Positions 23,122 through 32,166 of a stretch of 50,599 nucleotides of DNA are shown here, one piece after another; positions within the stretch are counted from its first letter, which is position 1, and the number at the start of each line of letters is the position of its first letter. Source of the stretch: Amycolatopsis circi (GTDB lineage: Bacteria; Actinomycetota; Actinomycetes; Mycobacteriales; Pseudonocardiaceae); NCBI RefSeq assembly GCF_003385235.1, contig NZ_PQIA01000060.1, positions 1 through 50,599 on the forward strand, given 5' to 3'. The notes below the pieces were generated by a model. That model ran no database searches and was not told where the DNA came from. It saw only the letters and a program-made list of their open reading frames with translations. The position numbers and the translations under genes are program-made.

Positions 23122-23130
23122 CTATCAAAT
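23112..23130. promoter_or_regulatory. Imperfect palindrome over the bioB start, possible TetR operator
   Basis: TTTTGA (23112-23117), 7 nt, TCAAAT (23125-23130), with the bioB GTG inside. It lies 40 nt upstream of the divergent TetR gene. A BioQ-like repressor site is the inference. Confidence 0.35.
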
Positions 23131-23169
23131 CCTAGGCGGCCGTTCGGCCGGAAGCAAGCGGCAGGCAGA

Positions 23170-23709
23170 ATGAGAGGGGTGAAGGTGACGCGAGACCAGA
23201 TCGTCGACCGGGCGTACGAGCTGCTGCGAGAGGCCGGGCTGAGCAGCTTGTCGATGCGGCGGGTGGCCCTCGACCTGGGGGTCCAGCCGGGCGCGCTGTA
23301 CTACCACGTCGCCAACAAACAGGAGCTGCTCGCCGTCGTCGCCGCGCGGATCCTGAAGGGGTTGCCGGGGGTGGCGAAGGACCCGCGCGAGGCGGCTGGC
23401 GACTTCCGTTCGGCGCTGCTGCAGGTTCGCGACGGCGCCGAGGTGGTGTCGTTCGTACAGGCGTACCGGCCGGATCTGCTGGTGCCGACGCACGCGCTGC
23501 GTCAGCTGTTCACCGGCAAGTTCGACGAGCGGCGCGCGGAATGGGCCGCGCGGACGGTTGTCCATTATGTACTCGGTTTCGTCGCCGAGGAGCAGAACCA
23601 CGCCGAGCTGGTGCGTGCCGGGATTGTCGAGGAAGACCCGGGGCGCAGCGGGGATTCGGACGAGGCGTTCGGATTCGGCATCGACGCGATCCTCAGTGGA
23701 CTGTCGTGA
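23170..23709 (+). CDS. TetR-family regulator, probable biotin-gene repressor
   Basis: A 179-aa TetR protein. The HTH is LSMRRVALDLGVQPGALYYH (residues about 25-45), and VANKQELLAVVAARIL continues the family signature. The C-terminal ligand domain is short. Its divergent position, 48 nt from bioB, matches the arrangement of BioQ-type biotin regulators in actinobacteria, but residue-level evidence for BioQ identity is lacking. ATG 23170 is used; GTG 23179 is an alternative. The stop codon lies inside the family B hairpin. Confidence 0.82.
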   Translation: MRGVKVTRDQIVDRAYELLREAGLSSLSMRRVALDLGVQPGALYYHVANKQELLAVVAARILKGLPGVAKDPREAAGDFRSALLQVRDGAEVVSFVQAYRPDLLVPTHALRQLFTGKFDERRAEWAARTVVHYVLGFVAEEQNHAELVRAGIVEEDPGRSGDSDEAFGFGIDAILSGLS

Positions 23710-23748
23710 GTGTTGATCACGGTTAGAACCGTGATCAACACTCACGAC
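23703..23748. terminator. Bidirectional hairpin, family B copy 1
   Basis: A perfect 22-bp inverted repeat with an AG centre (arms 23703-23724 and 23727-23748). The centre reads GGTTAGAACC and the ends CGTGAGTG/CACTCACG. It contains the TGA of the TetR gene (23707-23709) and, on the other strand, the TGA of the permease gene (23742-23744). Confidence 0.85.
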
Positions 23749-26063
23749 CCTTCCTCCTCTTCTCCAGCGGCTTCGAGAATGTGGCAGACCGGGTCTCGAA
23801 TAACCAGCGGCGTCCCGTCCGACACTCGGCCGGTCACGCGCAGCACCTGGCCGGGTTCGAGGTCCGGATGCGCCTGGCTGAATTCCAGCGCGACCGTCGC
23901 CGTGTCGTCGGTGAGCTGCGCGGTGAGGACCGGACCGCGAGTGTCCTCTTCGGACAATGCCAGTTCCTGAAGCCTTCCGTCGATGCTGACGTCAGTTCCG
24001 GGACGCAGTTCGGCGAGCGCGCTGGGGGTCAGTTCTTGCTTCGGCGTGGTGCCGATGCGTGTGAGCAGCCGTTCGACTGCCGCGGTGGCGCGTTCTTCGG
24101 GCAGGTGCGGCATGAGCGTGCGGATCCGGGTCTGCACGTCGTACGGCACGATGGTCGCCGCGGCTTGCGGGATGCGGCTGACGATGCGGGCGATCCGGTC
24201 GGCGGTTCGGTCGTGCAGCAGCCGTCCGAGCAGGGGCGCGTAGCTTCGCCGCGGCAGGAGTACGGTGACGCTGGTCCGCTCCGCGTCGGCGATCGCCTTC
24301 TGTACCAACGTGTATGCGGCGCGGGCGATTCGCCGGTCGGGGACGTCGATCAGCCGCAGGCCGGTTTTCATGCCGAGTTCTTCCCATCGGGCGCGCAGGC
24401 GTTCGGCGGCTTGTGCGTCGATCACGAAGTGCACGGCGGTGATTTTGTCCGGCCGGAGGCTCTTGCCGTACCGCAATGCTTCGAGGACGGCCAGGTCGAT
24501 CATGTTGACCAGCACGAAAACCTGATGGCGCGCGTATTGCGTCGGATTGGCGCGGTTGGCGGTGATGCGCTCGAGCACGGCGGCTTCGGCGCGATACTCG
24601 CGGTTCAGTCTAATCAGGACGAACACGAGGATCGGGAACACCACGACGACCAGCCAAGCGCCCTCGGTGAACTTGGCGATGGCGAAGATGCCGACGACCA
24701 CAGTGGACAGAATCCCGGCAGCGAGGTTGACCGAGAGTTTGAACCGCCAGCCTTGCTCGCGCAGTCGCAGATGGTGTTTGGTCATGCCGTATCCGGCCAT
24801 CGCGAAGCCGGTGAACACGCCGATCGCGTAGAACGGAACGAGCGCGGTCACCGTGCCGCCGGAGAAGAACAACAGGGCGACGGCGAGCACGGTCAACACG
24901 AGGATGCCGTTGGAGAACACCAGGCGATGGCCGCGCGTCGTCAGCTGGCGGGGCAGGAAACGGTCGCTGGCAACGAAACTGGCGAGGAACGGGAAGCCGT
25001 TGAAGCTGGTGTTGGCCCCGGTGTAGAGGATGAGCGCGGTCGCGGCCTGGATCGCGACGAACATCGCCTGCCCGAACCAGCCGTTGCCGAACACCGCGCG
25101 TGCTTCCTGGGAGACCACCGACGGATAGCCGCTCGCGTACGGCGTCGCGTGGGTGAAGAAGGCGAGCAACGACACGCCGCCGACCAGGGTGCCGAGAATG
25201 ACAGCCATCGTGACCAGAACCTTGCGGGCGTTGAGGCCACGCGGACTGCGGAACGCGGACACCGTGTTGGAGATGGCTTCCACGCCGGTCAGCGACGATC
25301 CGCCGTTGGCGAAAGCGCGCAGCAGCACCAAAACCGTCGCACCGGCGACGAGGCCGTCCCCGTGCTGGACCGGCACCGCGCCGGGCAGGTGGGCCGCGTC
25401 GTAGGCCGGCAGCCCGACCGTCATCGCCTTGACCAGGCCGACCACGATCATCACCAGCATCAGCGCGGAGAAAAGATAAGTCGGGATCGCGAACGGACGG
25501 CCGGCTTCGCGCAGGCCGCGCAGATTGGCGTAACAGAGCAGAATGACGATCGCCATGGTGATTTCCAGGCTGTACGGCCCGAGCGCCGGTATCGCGGACA
25601 CGACGGCGACCGTGCCCGCCGACGTCTGCACAGCGACAGTCACGATGTAATCGATCAGCAACGCCGCCGCGGCGACCTGCGCGACGCGCGGCCCGAAGTT
25701 CTCCCGTGCGACGACATACGACCCGCCCGCGCGCGTGTAGGCCATCACGACCTGCCGGTACGACGCGGCGACGAGCACCAGAATGACCAGGATCACGCCG
25801 GTGATCGGCAGCACGAGACTGAACGCGGCGAGCCCGGCGTAGGGGAGCAGTTCGACGAGGATCTGCTCGGTGCCGTACGCCGACGACGAGATCGCGTCCG
25901 GGGAAAGCACGCCCAATGCGGTCGTGTTGGAAAGGCGTTCGTGCGTCAATTGCGCGTTGATGAGCGGTTTGCCGAGAAACAGCCGCTTCACCGCATACCC
26001 GAACGCGCCCGGTTCCAGGCGGCGCTGGGGTTCTTCCGTGTGTGTCACGGGCTCAGCATGCAC
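23742..26063 (-). CDS. APC-family permease with cytosolic tail and OB-fold-like domain
   Basis: A 773-aa protein. Residues about 40-490 are a twelve-helix APC-type transporter (LGVLSPDAISSSAYGTEQIL, YTRAGGSYVVARENFG, GGSSLTGVEAISNTV are family signatures). A cytosolic region of about 170 residues follows (HQVFVLVNMIDLAVLEALRY). The last about 80 residues (TDVSIDGRLQELAL...PGQVLRVTGRVSDGTPLVI) look like an OB-fold domain. In other actinobacteria I recall a separate OB-fold gene near such a permease, so this may be a fusion. The start is uncertain: GTG 26063 is used, with 26081 and 26048 also possible. The substrate is unknown, perhaps an amino acid or K+. Confidence 0.85.
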   Translation of the reverse strand: MHAEPVTHTEEPQRRLEPGAFGYAVKRLFLGKPLINAQLTHERLSNTTALGVLSPDAISSSAYGTEQILVELLPYAGLAAFSLVLPITGVILVILVLVAASYRQVVMAYTRAGGSYVVARENFGPRVAQVAAAALLIDYIVTVAVQTSAGTVAVVSAIPALGPYSLEITMAIVILLCYANLRGLREAGRPFAIPTYLFSALMLVMIVVGLVKAMTVGLPAYDAAHLPGAVPVQHGDGLVAGATVLVLLRAFANGGSSLTGVEAISNTVSAFRSPRGLNARKVLVTMAVILGTLVGGVSLLAFFTHATPYASGYPSVVSQEARAVFGNGWFGQAMFVAIQAATALILYTGANTSFNGFPFLASFVASDRFLPRQLTTRGHRLVFSNGILVLTVLAVALLFFSGGTVTALVPFYAIGVFTGFAMAGYGMTKHHLRLREQGWRFKLSVNLAAGILSTVVVGIFAIAKFTEGAWLVVVVFPILVFVLIRLNREYRAEAAVLERITANRANPTQYARHQVFVLVNMIDLAVLEALRYGKSLRPDKITAVHFVIDAQAAERLRARWEELGMKTGLRLIDVPDRRIARAAYTLVQKAIADAERTSVTVLLPRRSYAPLLGRLLHDRTADRIARIVSRIPQAAATIVPYDVQTRIRTLMPHLPEERATAAVERLLTRIGTTPKQELTPSALAELRPGTDVSIDGRLQELALSEEDTRGPVLTAQLTDDTATVALEFSQAHPDLEPGQVLRVTGRVSDGTPLVIRDPVCHILEAAGEEEEGS

Positions 26064-26475
26064 GCGCGAACCGCCTCGCACGCGCTGTGCGGCGAGATCA
26101 ATCCCATTCTGAAATGCGTTAAGAAACCGGGTTTTCGCTTGCGTCAGGGGTGCATTAATACGGGTCTCGCGAGCGTTAGGATTTCGTCAAGACGGTGGCT
26201 TTCCCGGCGGGCGTGCGGCAGGAGAAGGACGTCGTATGTGCCGCTTGGATCGGGTCGCCCGCCGCATCGCTGAAGGCCTCTGCGCTCCTCCAGCCGAGGA
26301 GCGAACGACAGGCGAACGACAAGTCGCCGTCATGGAGATGCCGCCCGCGCGGCGGAAGAGTGTGCGGTGCAACGGCAGGGGCGGGAAACAGGGATCGACT
26401 CGCCGACTTGCCAGACCGCATGGCGATCGCGGCTGTCACGCCCTTGAGGTCGCCACTCGTCCGGGAGGAATTCTG
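26064..26475. other. 412-nt region without a supported gene
   Basis: It holds the divergent promoters of the permease and the secreted protein. The first about 100 nt are AT-rich; the rest is GC-rich with small hairpin-forming stretches (CTCCTCCAGCCGAGGAG). ORFs on both strands lack ribosome sites and known motifs. A long leader for the secreted gene is possible. Confidence 0.45.
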
Positions 26476-26880
26476 ATGTACATCGGCAAGAAGCTGACCG
26501 CGGCCCTCGCGCTGCTGAGCGGAGTGGTCGTGGGCGGAGTGGTGGCTGCCGCGCCGGCGAACGCGTCGTCGTCGGACATGGGTCTCCACTTGATCACGGG
26601 ACACAACGTGGGGCTGTACAACGACAAGACCCGAATCGACAACGCCGACAAGGGCGCTCCCGATCTCATCTACAACTCCAACATCAACGTCACGGACGGG
26701 ATCGAGACTGACTGCTACGGATACGGGACGCCGCTGGACCGCGGGAACCGCTACTACCACACGGACACCGAGTACTACAACCACCTCGGCTACGCGCTGC
26801 ACATCTACCAGTGGACCTACGCGCCTTACGTAGACGGCGAGGCCGGGATCAACGCTGGGCTCAGATACTGCAACTACTGA
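26476..26880 (+). CDS. Small secreted protein of unknown function
   Basis: A 134-aa protein with a clear Sec signal peptide (KKLTAALALLSGVVVGGVVA, cleavage probably after ANA near residue 31). The mature part is about 103 residues, rich in Tyr, Asn and Asp (YYHTDTEYYNHLGYALHIYQ), with two cysteines likely to form one disulphide. No family is recognised. GGAGGA precedes ATG 26476. The strong downstream hairpin suggests a single-gene transcript. Confidence 0.75.
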   Translation: MYIGKKLTAALALLSGVVVGGVVAAAPANASSSDMGLHLITGHNVGLYNDKTRIDNADKGAPDLIYNSNINVTDGIETDCYGYGTPLDRGNRYYHTDTEYYNHLGYALHIYQWTYAPYVDGEAGINAGLRYCNY

Positions 26881-26894
26881 TCCCGCGAGTTCCG

Positions 26895-26945
26895 GGCAGG
26901 GAAGCGGACTGGCACAGAGTGCGGCTGCCAGTCCGCTTCCCTGCC
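26895..26945 (+). terminator. Hairpin terminator after the secreted-protein gene
   Basis: A 20-bp perfect inverted repeat GGCAGGGAAGCGGACTGGCA (26895-26914) with 26926-26945 and an 11-nt loop. It is extended by TCCCGC/GCGGGA at 26881-26886 and 26949-26954. It starts 14 nt after the stop. Confidence 0.78.
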
Positions 26946-27243
26946 AGCGCGGGAAGGGCCTGCTGCTGCGCCGTTCGGCCGTTCGGCCGCTTTGGTGCCA
27001 GCGAACGGCCCGCGCGGTCCGGGGCAACGGCCCGCAATGTCGCCGTCGATCGGATAAAGCACGCAACTGGCCATTTGCTCGCAGGCCGGGCAAACGCCCC
27101 TCACTTTCCTTCCTTGCCAACAATCCCCGGGCCGATCCGCTCCCTCGCCCGACGCGACGTCGTTGAAACGCACAGCCCGCTGGCCGATAATGGTCCGACT
27201 GGCATGTGCCGTCTCGGCGGCTGACCGTTTCCAGGGGGAGGAA
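26946..27243. other. Intergenic region before the STAND regulator
   Basis: No supported gene. A possible -10 GATAAT lies near 27185, about 55 nt before the regulator start. Short GGCCGTTCGGCC repeats occur near 26970. Confidence 0.35.
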
Positions 27244-29481
27244 ATGGGCGGTAACGCCTTTGGGGAGCTTTTGCGCGATTGCCGCCTTTCGGCGGGCTGG
27301 ACGCAGGACGAACTGGCGGACCGGTCCGGGGTGTCGGTCCATACGATCAGCGTGCTGGAGGCAGGGCGAAGACAGCCGCGGCTGTCTTCGGTGAGCCGGC
27401 TCGCCGACGCCCTCTCGCTCGATCCGCGCCGCCGCGAACAGTTGCTCGCGGCGGCGCGTGCTGACACCGCCCCGGTCCCGACGGCCAGGGTGCCCCGGCA
27501 GTTGCCCGCGGCGCTGGCGGGTTTCACCGGCCGGGCGTCCGCGCTCAAGGAACTCACCGGGTTGCTGGGCCGGGAGGACACGGTGGTGATCTCGGCGATC
27601 AACGGCACCGCGGGGGTTGGGAAGACGGCTCTCGCGGTGCACTGGTCGCATCAGGTCGCGGGCCGGTTTCCTGATGGCCAGCTGTATGTGAATCTCCGGG
27701 GGTTCGATCCCGGCGGCCCGCCGGTGCGGCCCGCTGAGGCGATCCGGGGGTTCCTTGATGCGTTCGGGGTACCTGCCGAGCGGATCCCGGCGGGTCTGGC
27801 CGAGCAGGCGGCGCTGTACCGGTCCCAGCTGGCCGGTCGGCGAATGCTGGTGGTGCTGGACAACGCTCGCGACGCCGGCCAGGTCCGGCCGTTGCTGCCG
27901 GGTTCGGCCCAGTGCCTGACTGTCATCACCAGCCGCGACCGCCTCGGCGGTTTGGTGGTCAGCGAGGGGGCGCGCGCCGTCCCGCTGGACCTGATGACCG
28001 CCGCCGAAGCCTACGACCTGCTGGCGAGCAGGCTGGGTCCGGAACGGCTGGCCGCCGAACCGCGGGCGGTCAGCGACCTGATCGCGTTGTCCGCGCACCT
28101 GCCTCTGGCGCTGAGCATCGTCGCCGCGCGAGCCACGCTCAGCCCCGCGCTTTCGTTGCGCGAGCTGGTCAACCAGCTGCACGGCGTACGCGATCGGCTG
28201 CACGCCTTGGACGTCGGCGATGCCAGCGTCAATCTGGGCGCGGTCTTCTCCTGGTCCTACCGGACGCTCAGCGCCTCGGCAGCACGGATGTTCCGGCTGC
28301 TGAGCCTGCATCCGGGCCCGGTCATCTCGTTGGCCGCCGCCGCGAGCCTCGCCGGAACCGATCGCGACCGGGCACGCGCGGCCTTGTCCGAGCTGACGAG
28401 AGCGCAGCTGCTCACCGAACCAGCCGCGGGGCGGTTCGCTTATCACGATTTGCTGCGGGCGTACTCGGCGGCCAAGGCCCGCAAAAAAGAGACCGAGCAG
28501 ACGCGCCACGCCGCCCTGCACCGCATGCTCGACCATTATCTGCACACCGCGCACGCCGCAGTGCTGCTGCTCAACCCGCCGAACGACCGGCTGCCGCTCG
28601 CCGAACCGCAACCGGGCACCTGTCTCGAGGACCTCTCCGACGACGAGCAGGCCTGGCAGTGGTTCACCACCGAGCGCTCGGTGTTCCCGGCGGCCCTAGA
28701 CAAGGCCGCTGCCGCCGGTTTCGACACCCATGTCTGGCAACTGGCCTGCGGCGTGGCCAATTTCTGCGTCCGTGCCGGACACTGGAACCAGATGGTCGCG
28801 AGCCAGCTCGCCGCGATCGCCGCGGCCGAACGCGCGGGCGAACCGCGCGGACAGGCTTGGTCCCTGCGCGAGCTGGGCCGGGCCTACATCCGGCTCTGCC
28901 GTCACGCGGACGCGCGGGACGTCCTGTGCCGCGCGATCGAGCTGGACGAACCGCTCGGCGACCTGGTCGGCCAGGCCCGCAGCTACAACAACCTCGGCAT
29001 CGTGGCCTACGCACAAGGCGATCATCCGGAGGCACTGGAACACGGCAGAGCCGCGTACGCGCTGTTCCGCGCGGCCGGGCACCGGGCCGGCCAAGCCGAA
29101 GCGCTCAACGCGATCGGCTGGATGCGGACCCAGCTGGGCCAGCACGCCGAAGCGCTGCGCTGCTGCGCCGAGGCGCTCGAACTGCACCGGGAGGTCGGCA
29201 GCAGGCACGGCGAAGCGGACACCTGGGACACCTTCGGGTTCGCCCACCACAACCGGCACGAGCACCAGCGGGCCGTTGCCTGCTACCGCAACGCGCTGGA
29301 GCTGTACGAAAAGCTGGGCAGTCGTCATCCGCGAGCCGACACGCTCGTCCGCCTCGGCGAAACCCAGCGGGACGCGGGCGATCTGCGGGCCGCGCGCCAT
29401 TCCTGGCGACAGGCCCTGTCCATCCTGGACGATTTGCACCATCCGGACGCTGCCGTCCTGCGCGCCCGGCTGGCCGAATGA
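27244..29481 (+). CDS. XRE-HTH / NB-ARC (STAND) / TPR transcriptional regulator
   Basis: A 745-aa protein. Residues 1-70 form an XRE-type HTH (LRDCRLSAGWTQDELADRSG then VSVHTISVLEAGRRQPRL). Residues about 90-400 form an NB-ARC ATPase: Walker A GTAGVGKTAL, Walker B MLVVLDNARD, sensor ITSRDRLGGL and the LPLAL box. The remainder is a run of TPR helices (SLRELGRAYIRL, SYNNLGIVAYAQGDHPEALE, AEALNAIGWMRTQLGQHAEA). The architecture is that of AfsR-like STAND regulators, where nucleotide binding gates DNA binding. Target genes are not evident; the nearest downstream gene is the BASS transporter. ATG 27244 has GGGGGAGG, and this start gives the usual N-terminus. Confidence 0.92.
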   Translation: MGGNAFGELLRDCRLSAGWTQDELADRSGVSVHTISVLEAGRRQPRLSSVSRLADALSLDPRRREQLLAAARADTAPVPTARVPRQLPAALAGFTGRASALKELTGLLGREDTVVISAINGTAGVGKTALAVHWSHQVAGRFPDGQLYVNLRGFDPGGPPVRPAEAIRGFLDAFGVPAERIPAGLAEQAALYRSQLAGRRMLVVLDNARDAGQVRPLLPGSAQCLTVITSRDRLGGLVVSEGARAVPLDLMTAAEAYDLLASRLGPERLAAEPRAVSDLIALSAHLPLALSIVAARATLSPALSLRELVNQLHGVRDRLHALDVGDASVNLGAVFSWSYRTLSASAARMFRLLSLHPGPVISLAAAASLAGTDRDRARAALSELTRAQLLTEPAAGRFAYHDLLRAYSAAKARKKETEQTRHAALHRMLDHYLHTAHAAVLLLNPPNDRLPLAEPQPGTCLEDLSDDEQAWQWFTTERSVFPAALDKAAAAGFDTHVWQLACGVANFCVRAGHWNQMVASQLAAIAAAERAGEPRGQAWSLRELGRAYIRLCRHADARDVLCRAIELDEPLGDLVGQARSYNNLGIVAYAQGDHPEALEHGRAAYALFRAAGHRAGQAEALNAIGWMRTQLGQHAEALRCCAEALELHREVGSRHGEADTWDTFGFAHHNRHEHQRAVACYRNALELYEKLGSRHPRADTLVRLGETQRDAGDLRAARHSWRQALSILDDLHHPDAAVLRARLAE

Positions 29482-29685
29482 GCGGCAGGCTGGGACTGCG
29501 GAACTCTTGGTCGGTCCTCGAGCACTTGCTGCCCCCGCTTGCGTCCGTGGCAACTGCGGAGTCCACAATGGACTGACCGGTCCCCGCGGCGGTGACTGCG
29601 GCTCAGGCCCCACGGCAGGCAGGCACAAGAAGGCCTGCTAGAACGGGGACGAACACTCACGAGGCTGGACTGAGGAGCGCGCCCG

Positions 29686-30666
29686 TTGTCGCAGTCGTCC
29701 GGTCTGGTGTCGCGGATGGAACGCCACCAGGTCGTCATCTACCTCGGCGCGCTGGCCGTCGGCGCACTGGTCGGCTGGCTGGCCCCGGCGGCCGGGCCGG
29801 GGCTGGAGCCGGCGATCAACCCGGTGCTGGCGGCGCTGCTGTACGTCACGTTCCTCCAGGTGCCCGCCGCCGAACTGGGTCGTTCCCTGCGCGACGGCCG
29901 GTTTCTCGGCGCCGCGCTGGCGGTGAACTTCGTCGTCGTGCCGCTGGTCGTCGCGGCGATGTTCGCCTTCTTCCCGGCCGGGCAGGCGCTGCGGCTGGGC
30001 ATGCTGCTCGTCCTGCTGGCTCCGTGCGTCGACTACGTGATCGTCTTCAGCGGCCTGGCCGGAGGCAGCAGCCGCCGTCTCCTCGCCGCGACGCCGTTGT
30101 TGCTGCTCGCGCAGATGATCCTGCTGCCGGGCTTCCTGTTCCTCTTCCTCGGCGCGGACCTGGCGCAGGTCGTGCGGGTCGGGCCGTTCCTCGAAGCGTT
30201 CCTCGTGCTGATCGTGCTTCCGCTGGCGTTGGCCTGGCTCACCCAAGCCTGGGCGGCCCGGCACGCGACCGGCCGCCGGTTCGCCGGCGCGGCCGGGACC
30301 GCGATGGTGCCGCTGATGGCCGCGACGCTGGTGACCGTCGTCGCGTCGCAAACCCCGAAGCTTCACGGCGGACTCGGTCCGGTCGCGTCGGTGGTGCCGT
30401 TGTACGTGGTTTTCCTGGTGGTGATGGCGTTCGCCGGACTCGGTATCGCGCGACTGTTCCGAGTGGACGTTCCGGCTGGGCGCGCGATCGTCTTCGCCGG
30501 GGCGACGCGGAACTCGCTGGTGGTGCTTCCGTTGGCGCTGTCGCTGCCGGACGAGTTCGCGGTCGCGCCGGTCGTCGTGGTGACGCAGACGTTGGTCGAG
30601 GTGGTCGGCATGGTCTGTTACGTCCGGCTGGTGCCTCGGTTGCTGCCCTCTGCCAGCCGGGGATAA
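29686..30666 (+). CDS. BASS/arsenical-resistance-type transporter (bile acid:sodium symporter family)
   Basis: A 326-aa protein with about ten transmembrane helices. LLYVTFLQVPAAELGRSLRD, NFVVVPLVVAAMFAF, LVLLAPCVDYVIVFSGLAGG and FAGATRNSLVVLPLALSLPD are typical of the BASS/ACR3 superfamily. The conserved Cys in APCVDY resembles that of Acr3 arsenite exporters, so arsenite export is possible, but no arsR or arsC is nearby. TTG 29686 is chosen because GAGGAG lies 8 nt upstream; GTG 29707 and ATG 29716 are alternatives. The 3' end overlaps the convergent metG pseudogene by 49 nt. Confidence 0.85.
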   Translation: MSQSSGLVSRMERHQVVIYLGALAVGALVGWLAPAAGPGLEPAINPVLAALLYVTFLQVPAAELGRSLRDGRFLGAALAVNFVVVPLVVAAMFAFFPAGQALRLGMLLVLLAPCVDYVIVFSGLAGGSSRRLLAATPLLLLAQMILLPGFLFLFLGADLAQVVRVGPFLEAFLVLIVLPLALAWLTQAWAARHATGRRFAGAAGTAMVPLMAATLVTVVASQTPKLHGGLGPVASVVPLYVVFLVVMAFAGLGIARLFRVDVPAGRAIVFAGATRNSLVVLPLALSLPDEFAVAPVVVVTQTLVEVVGMVCYVRLVPRLLPSASRG

Positions 30667-31995
30667 AGGCGGGCCGGTTCTCCGCGGTCGAGTTGCGCGT
30701 GCAGGCGGGCGGCTCCGTCGGGGAGGAACGGGCTGAATTCCGTTGCCAGTTCCCGGCAAGTGCTTACGACAGTCCCGAGTGCTTGGTCCAGTTCGTCTCC
30801 GCTCAACGTCCACGGCCGGGTCTGCTCGACGAACCGGTTGGCGTCGGCGATCACGTCGACCACCGCGCCGGTGGCCGCGCGGAAGTCGAAATCGGCGAGT
30901 GCCGCGTCGATCCGCTCGCCCAGGCCCGTGACTGTCCTCAGTGGACTCAACGGGACAATCCGGCCGGTGCGGCGGGCGAGGCTGAGCACGCGGTGCACGA
31001 GATTGCCGAGACCGTTGGCGAGTTCCTGGTCGGCGCGGGCGATCAGCCGTGCTTCGGTGAAGTCGGTGTCGCCGAGCGGGGCGACCTCGCGCAGCAGCCA
31101 CCAGCGGACGGCGTCGGTGCCATACCGGTCGATCAGGTCCGTCGGGTGGACGGTGTTGCCCGCGCTCTTGGAGATCTTCGCGCCGTCGAGAGTCAGGTAG
31201 TCGTGCACGAAGATGGTGTCCGGTAGCCGCTCGCCCGCCGAGAGCAGCAATGCTGGCCAGTACACGGCGTGGAACCGCAGGATGCCTTTGCCGATCACGT
31301 GCACTCGCTCGGCTGCCTCGGTCCAGCGGGCCGGGTCGGCGGTGAGGTAGTTGGCGAGCGCGTCCCACCAGACGTAAATCACCTGGCCCGGGTCGCCGGG
31401 CACCGGGATGCCCCAGCCGTCCGAGCGTGCGGCGGGCCGCGACACGCTGATATCGGACAGCCCGGCGCGCACGAATCCCAGCACCTCGCGAAGCCGGGCG
31501 GCGGGTTCGATCCGGATTCGGCCCGACTCCAGCAGTTCCAGGATTTCGCTGGAGTAGCGGGAAAGGCGGAAGAACCAGTTTTGCTCGGTGACTACCTCTG
31601 GCGGGGCTGGGTGCTCGGCGCAGTGCTCGTCGTCGGCGTAGAACTGTTCGCAGCCCAGACAGTATCGGCCGGTGTAGTCGCGCAGGTAGAAGTCGCCGCG
31701 TCGGGAGCTGGCTTGCCATAGCCGACGGACGCCGTTGAGATGTCGGTGATCGGTGCTGGTGCGGAGGAAATCGTCGACGGCGAGCCCGAGTGGTTTCTGC
31801 AACGCAGCGAATCGCGCGGCACCCTGGTCGACGAAGTTCTGCACCGGGACGCCTGCCGCCCTCGCCGCAGTGACGTTCTTGAGGGCGTTGTCGTCCGTGC
31901 CGGTGAGCAGGTGGACGTGGTTGCCGCGTCAGTGTCGGGGTCGGGTGAGGAGGTCGGCTTGCGCCAGGTCGAGTGAGTGCACCGGGTGCGGCAAA
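30618..31995 (-). pseudogene. Methionyl-tRNA synthetase paralogue with degraded 5' end
   Basis: Codons from about 31928 down to 30618 encode a good class-I MetRS body: LLTGTDDNALKN, YCLGCEQFY, NWFFRLSRYS, VWWDALANYL and the KMSKS-loop equivalent GAKISKSAGN. The N-terminus is damaged. An in-frame TGA (31929-31931) interrupts QADLLTRPRH*RGNHVHLL, the adenylate-binding HIGH motif reads HPVH, and the first about 20 residues (TTPIYYVN-type) are missing. The longest ATG/GTG-initiated frame starts at GTG 31844, inside the Rossmann fold. It cannot be a normal synthetase. Either it is decaying or a fragment is repurposed. Confidence 0.8.
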
Positions 31996-32027
31996 CTGTG
32001 TTTTTGGCGCCGACTCCGTCGTCGCGT

Positions 32028-32120
32028 GCGGGATCGCCTTTAAGTCGGCGTCTGGAGGAGCAGTGCACCCGGCCCGGGGGGCCGTGCGCACTGCTCCTCC
32101 AGACGCCGACGCGATCCCGC
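32028..32120. repeat. Long imperfect hairpin, 10 + 23 bp arms
   Basis: Outer arms GCGGGATCGC (32028-32037) and 32111-32120, then a 6-nt one-sided bulge, then 23-bp inner arms (32044-32066 and 32088-32110). The 21-nt loop is itself GC-palindromic. It lies between the DinB gene stop and the dead metG 5' end. It may terminate the DinB transcript. Confidence 0.8.
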
Positions 32121-32166
32121 GTTGTGGTCGGGTTTGTGGGTGGGGTCTGAGGCGGTGGCGCGGGGT

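Noticed and set aside
26195..26475. Short frames upstream of the secreted-protein gene
   Set aside because: No ribosome site, no third-position bias and no recognisable motif on either strand.
29592..32091. Long frames on both strands over the BASS transporter and metG regions
   Set aside because: These are GC-driven shadow frames with Arg/Pro-rich low-complexity translation and no motifs. The transporter and MetRS frames have clear family signatures.
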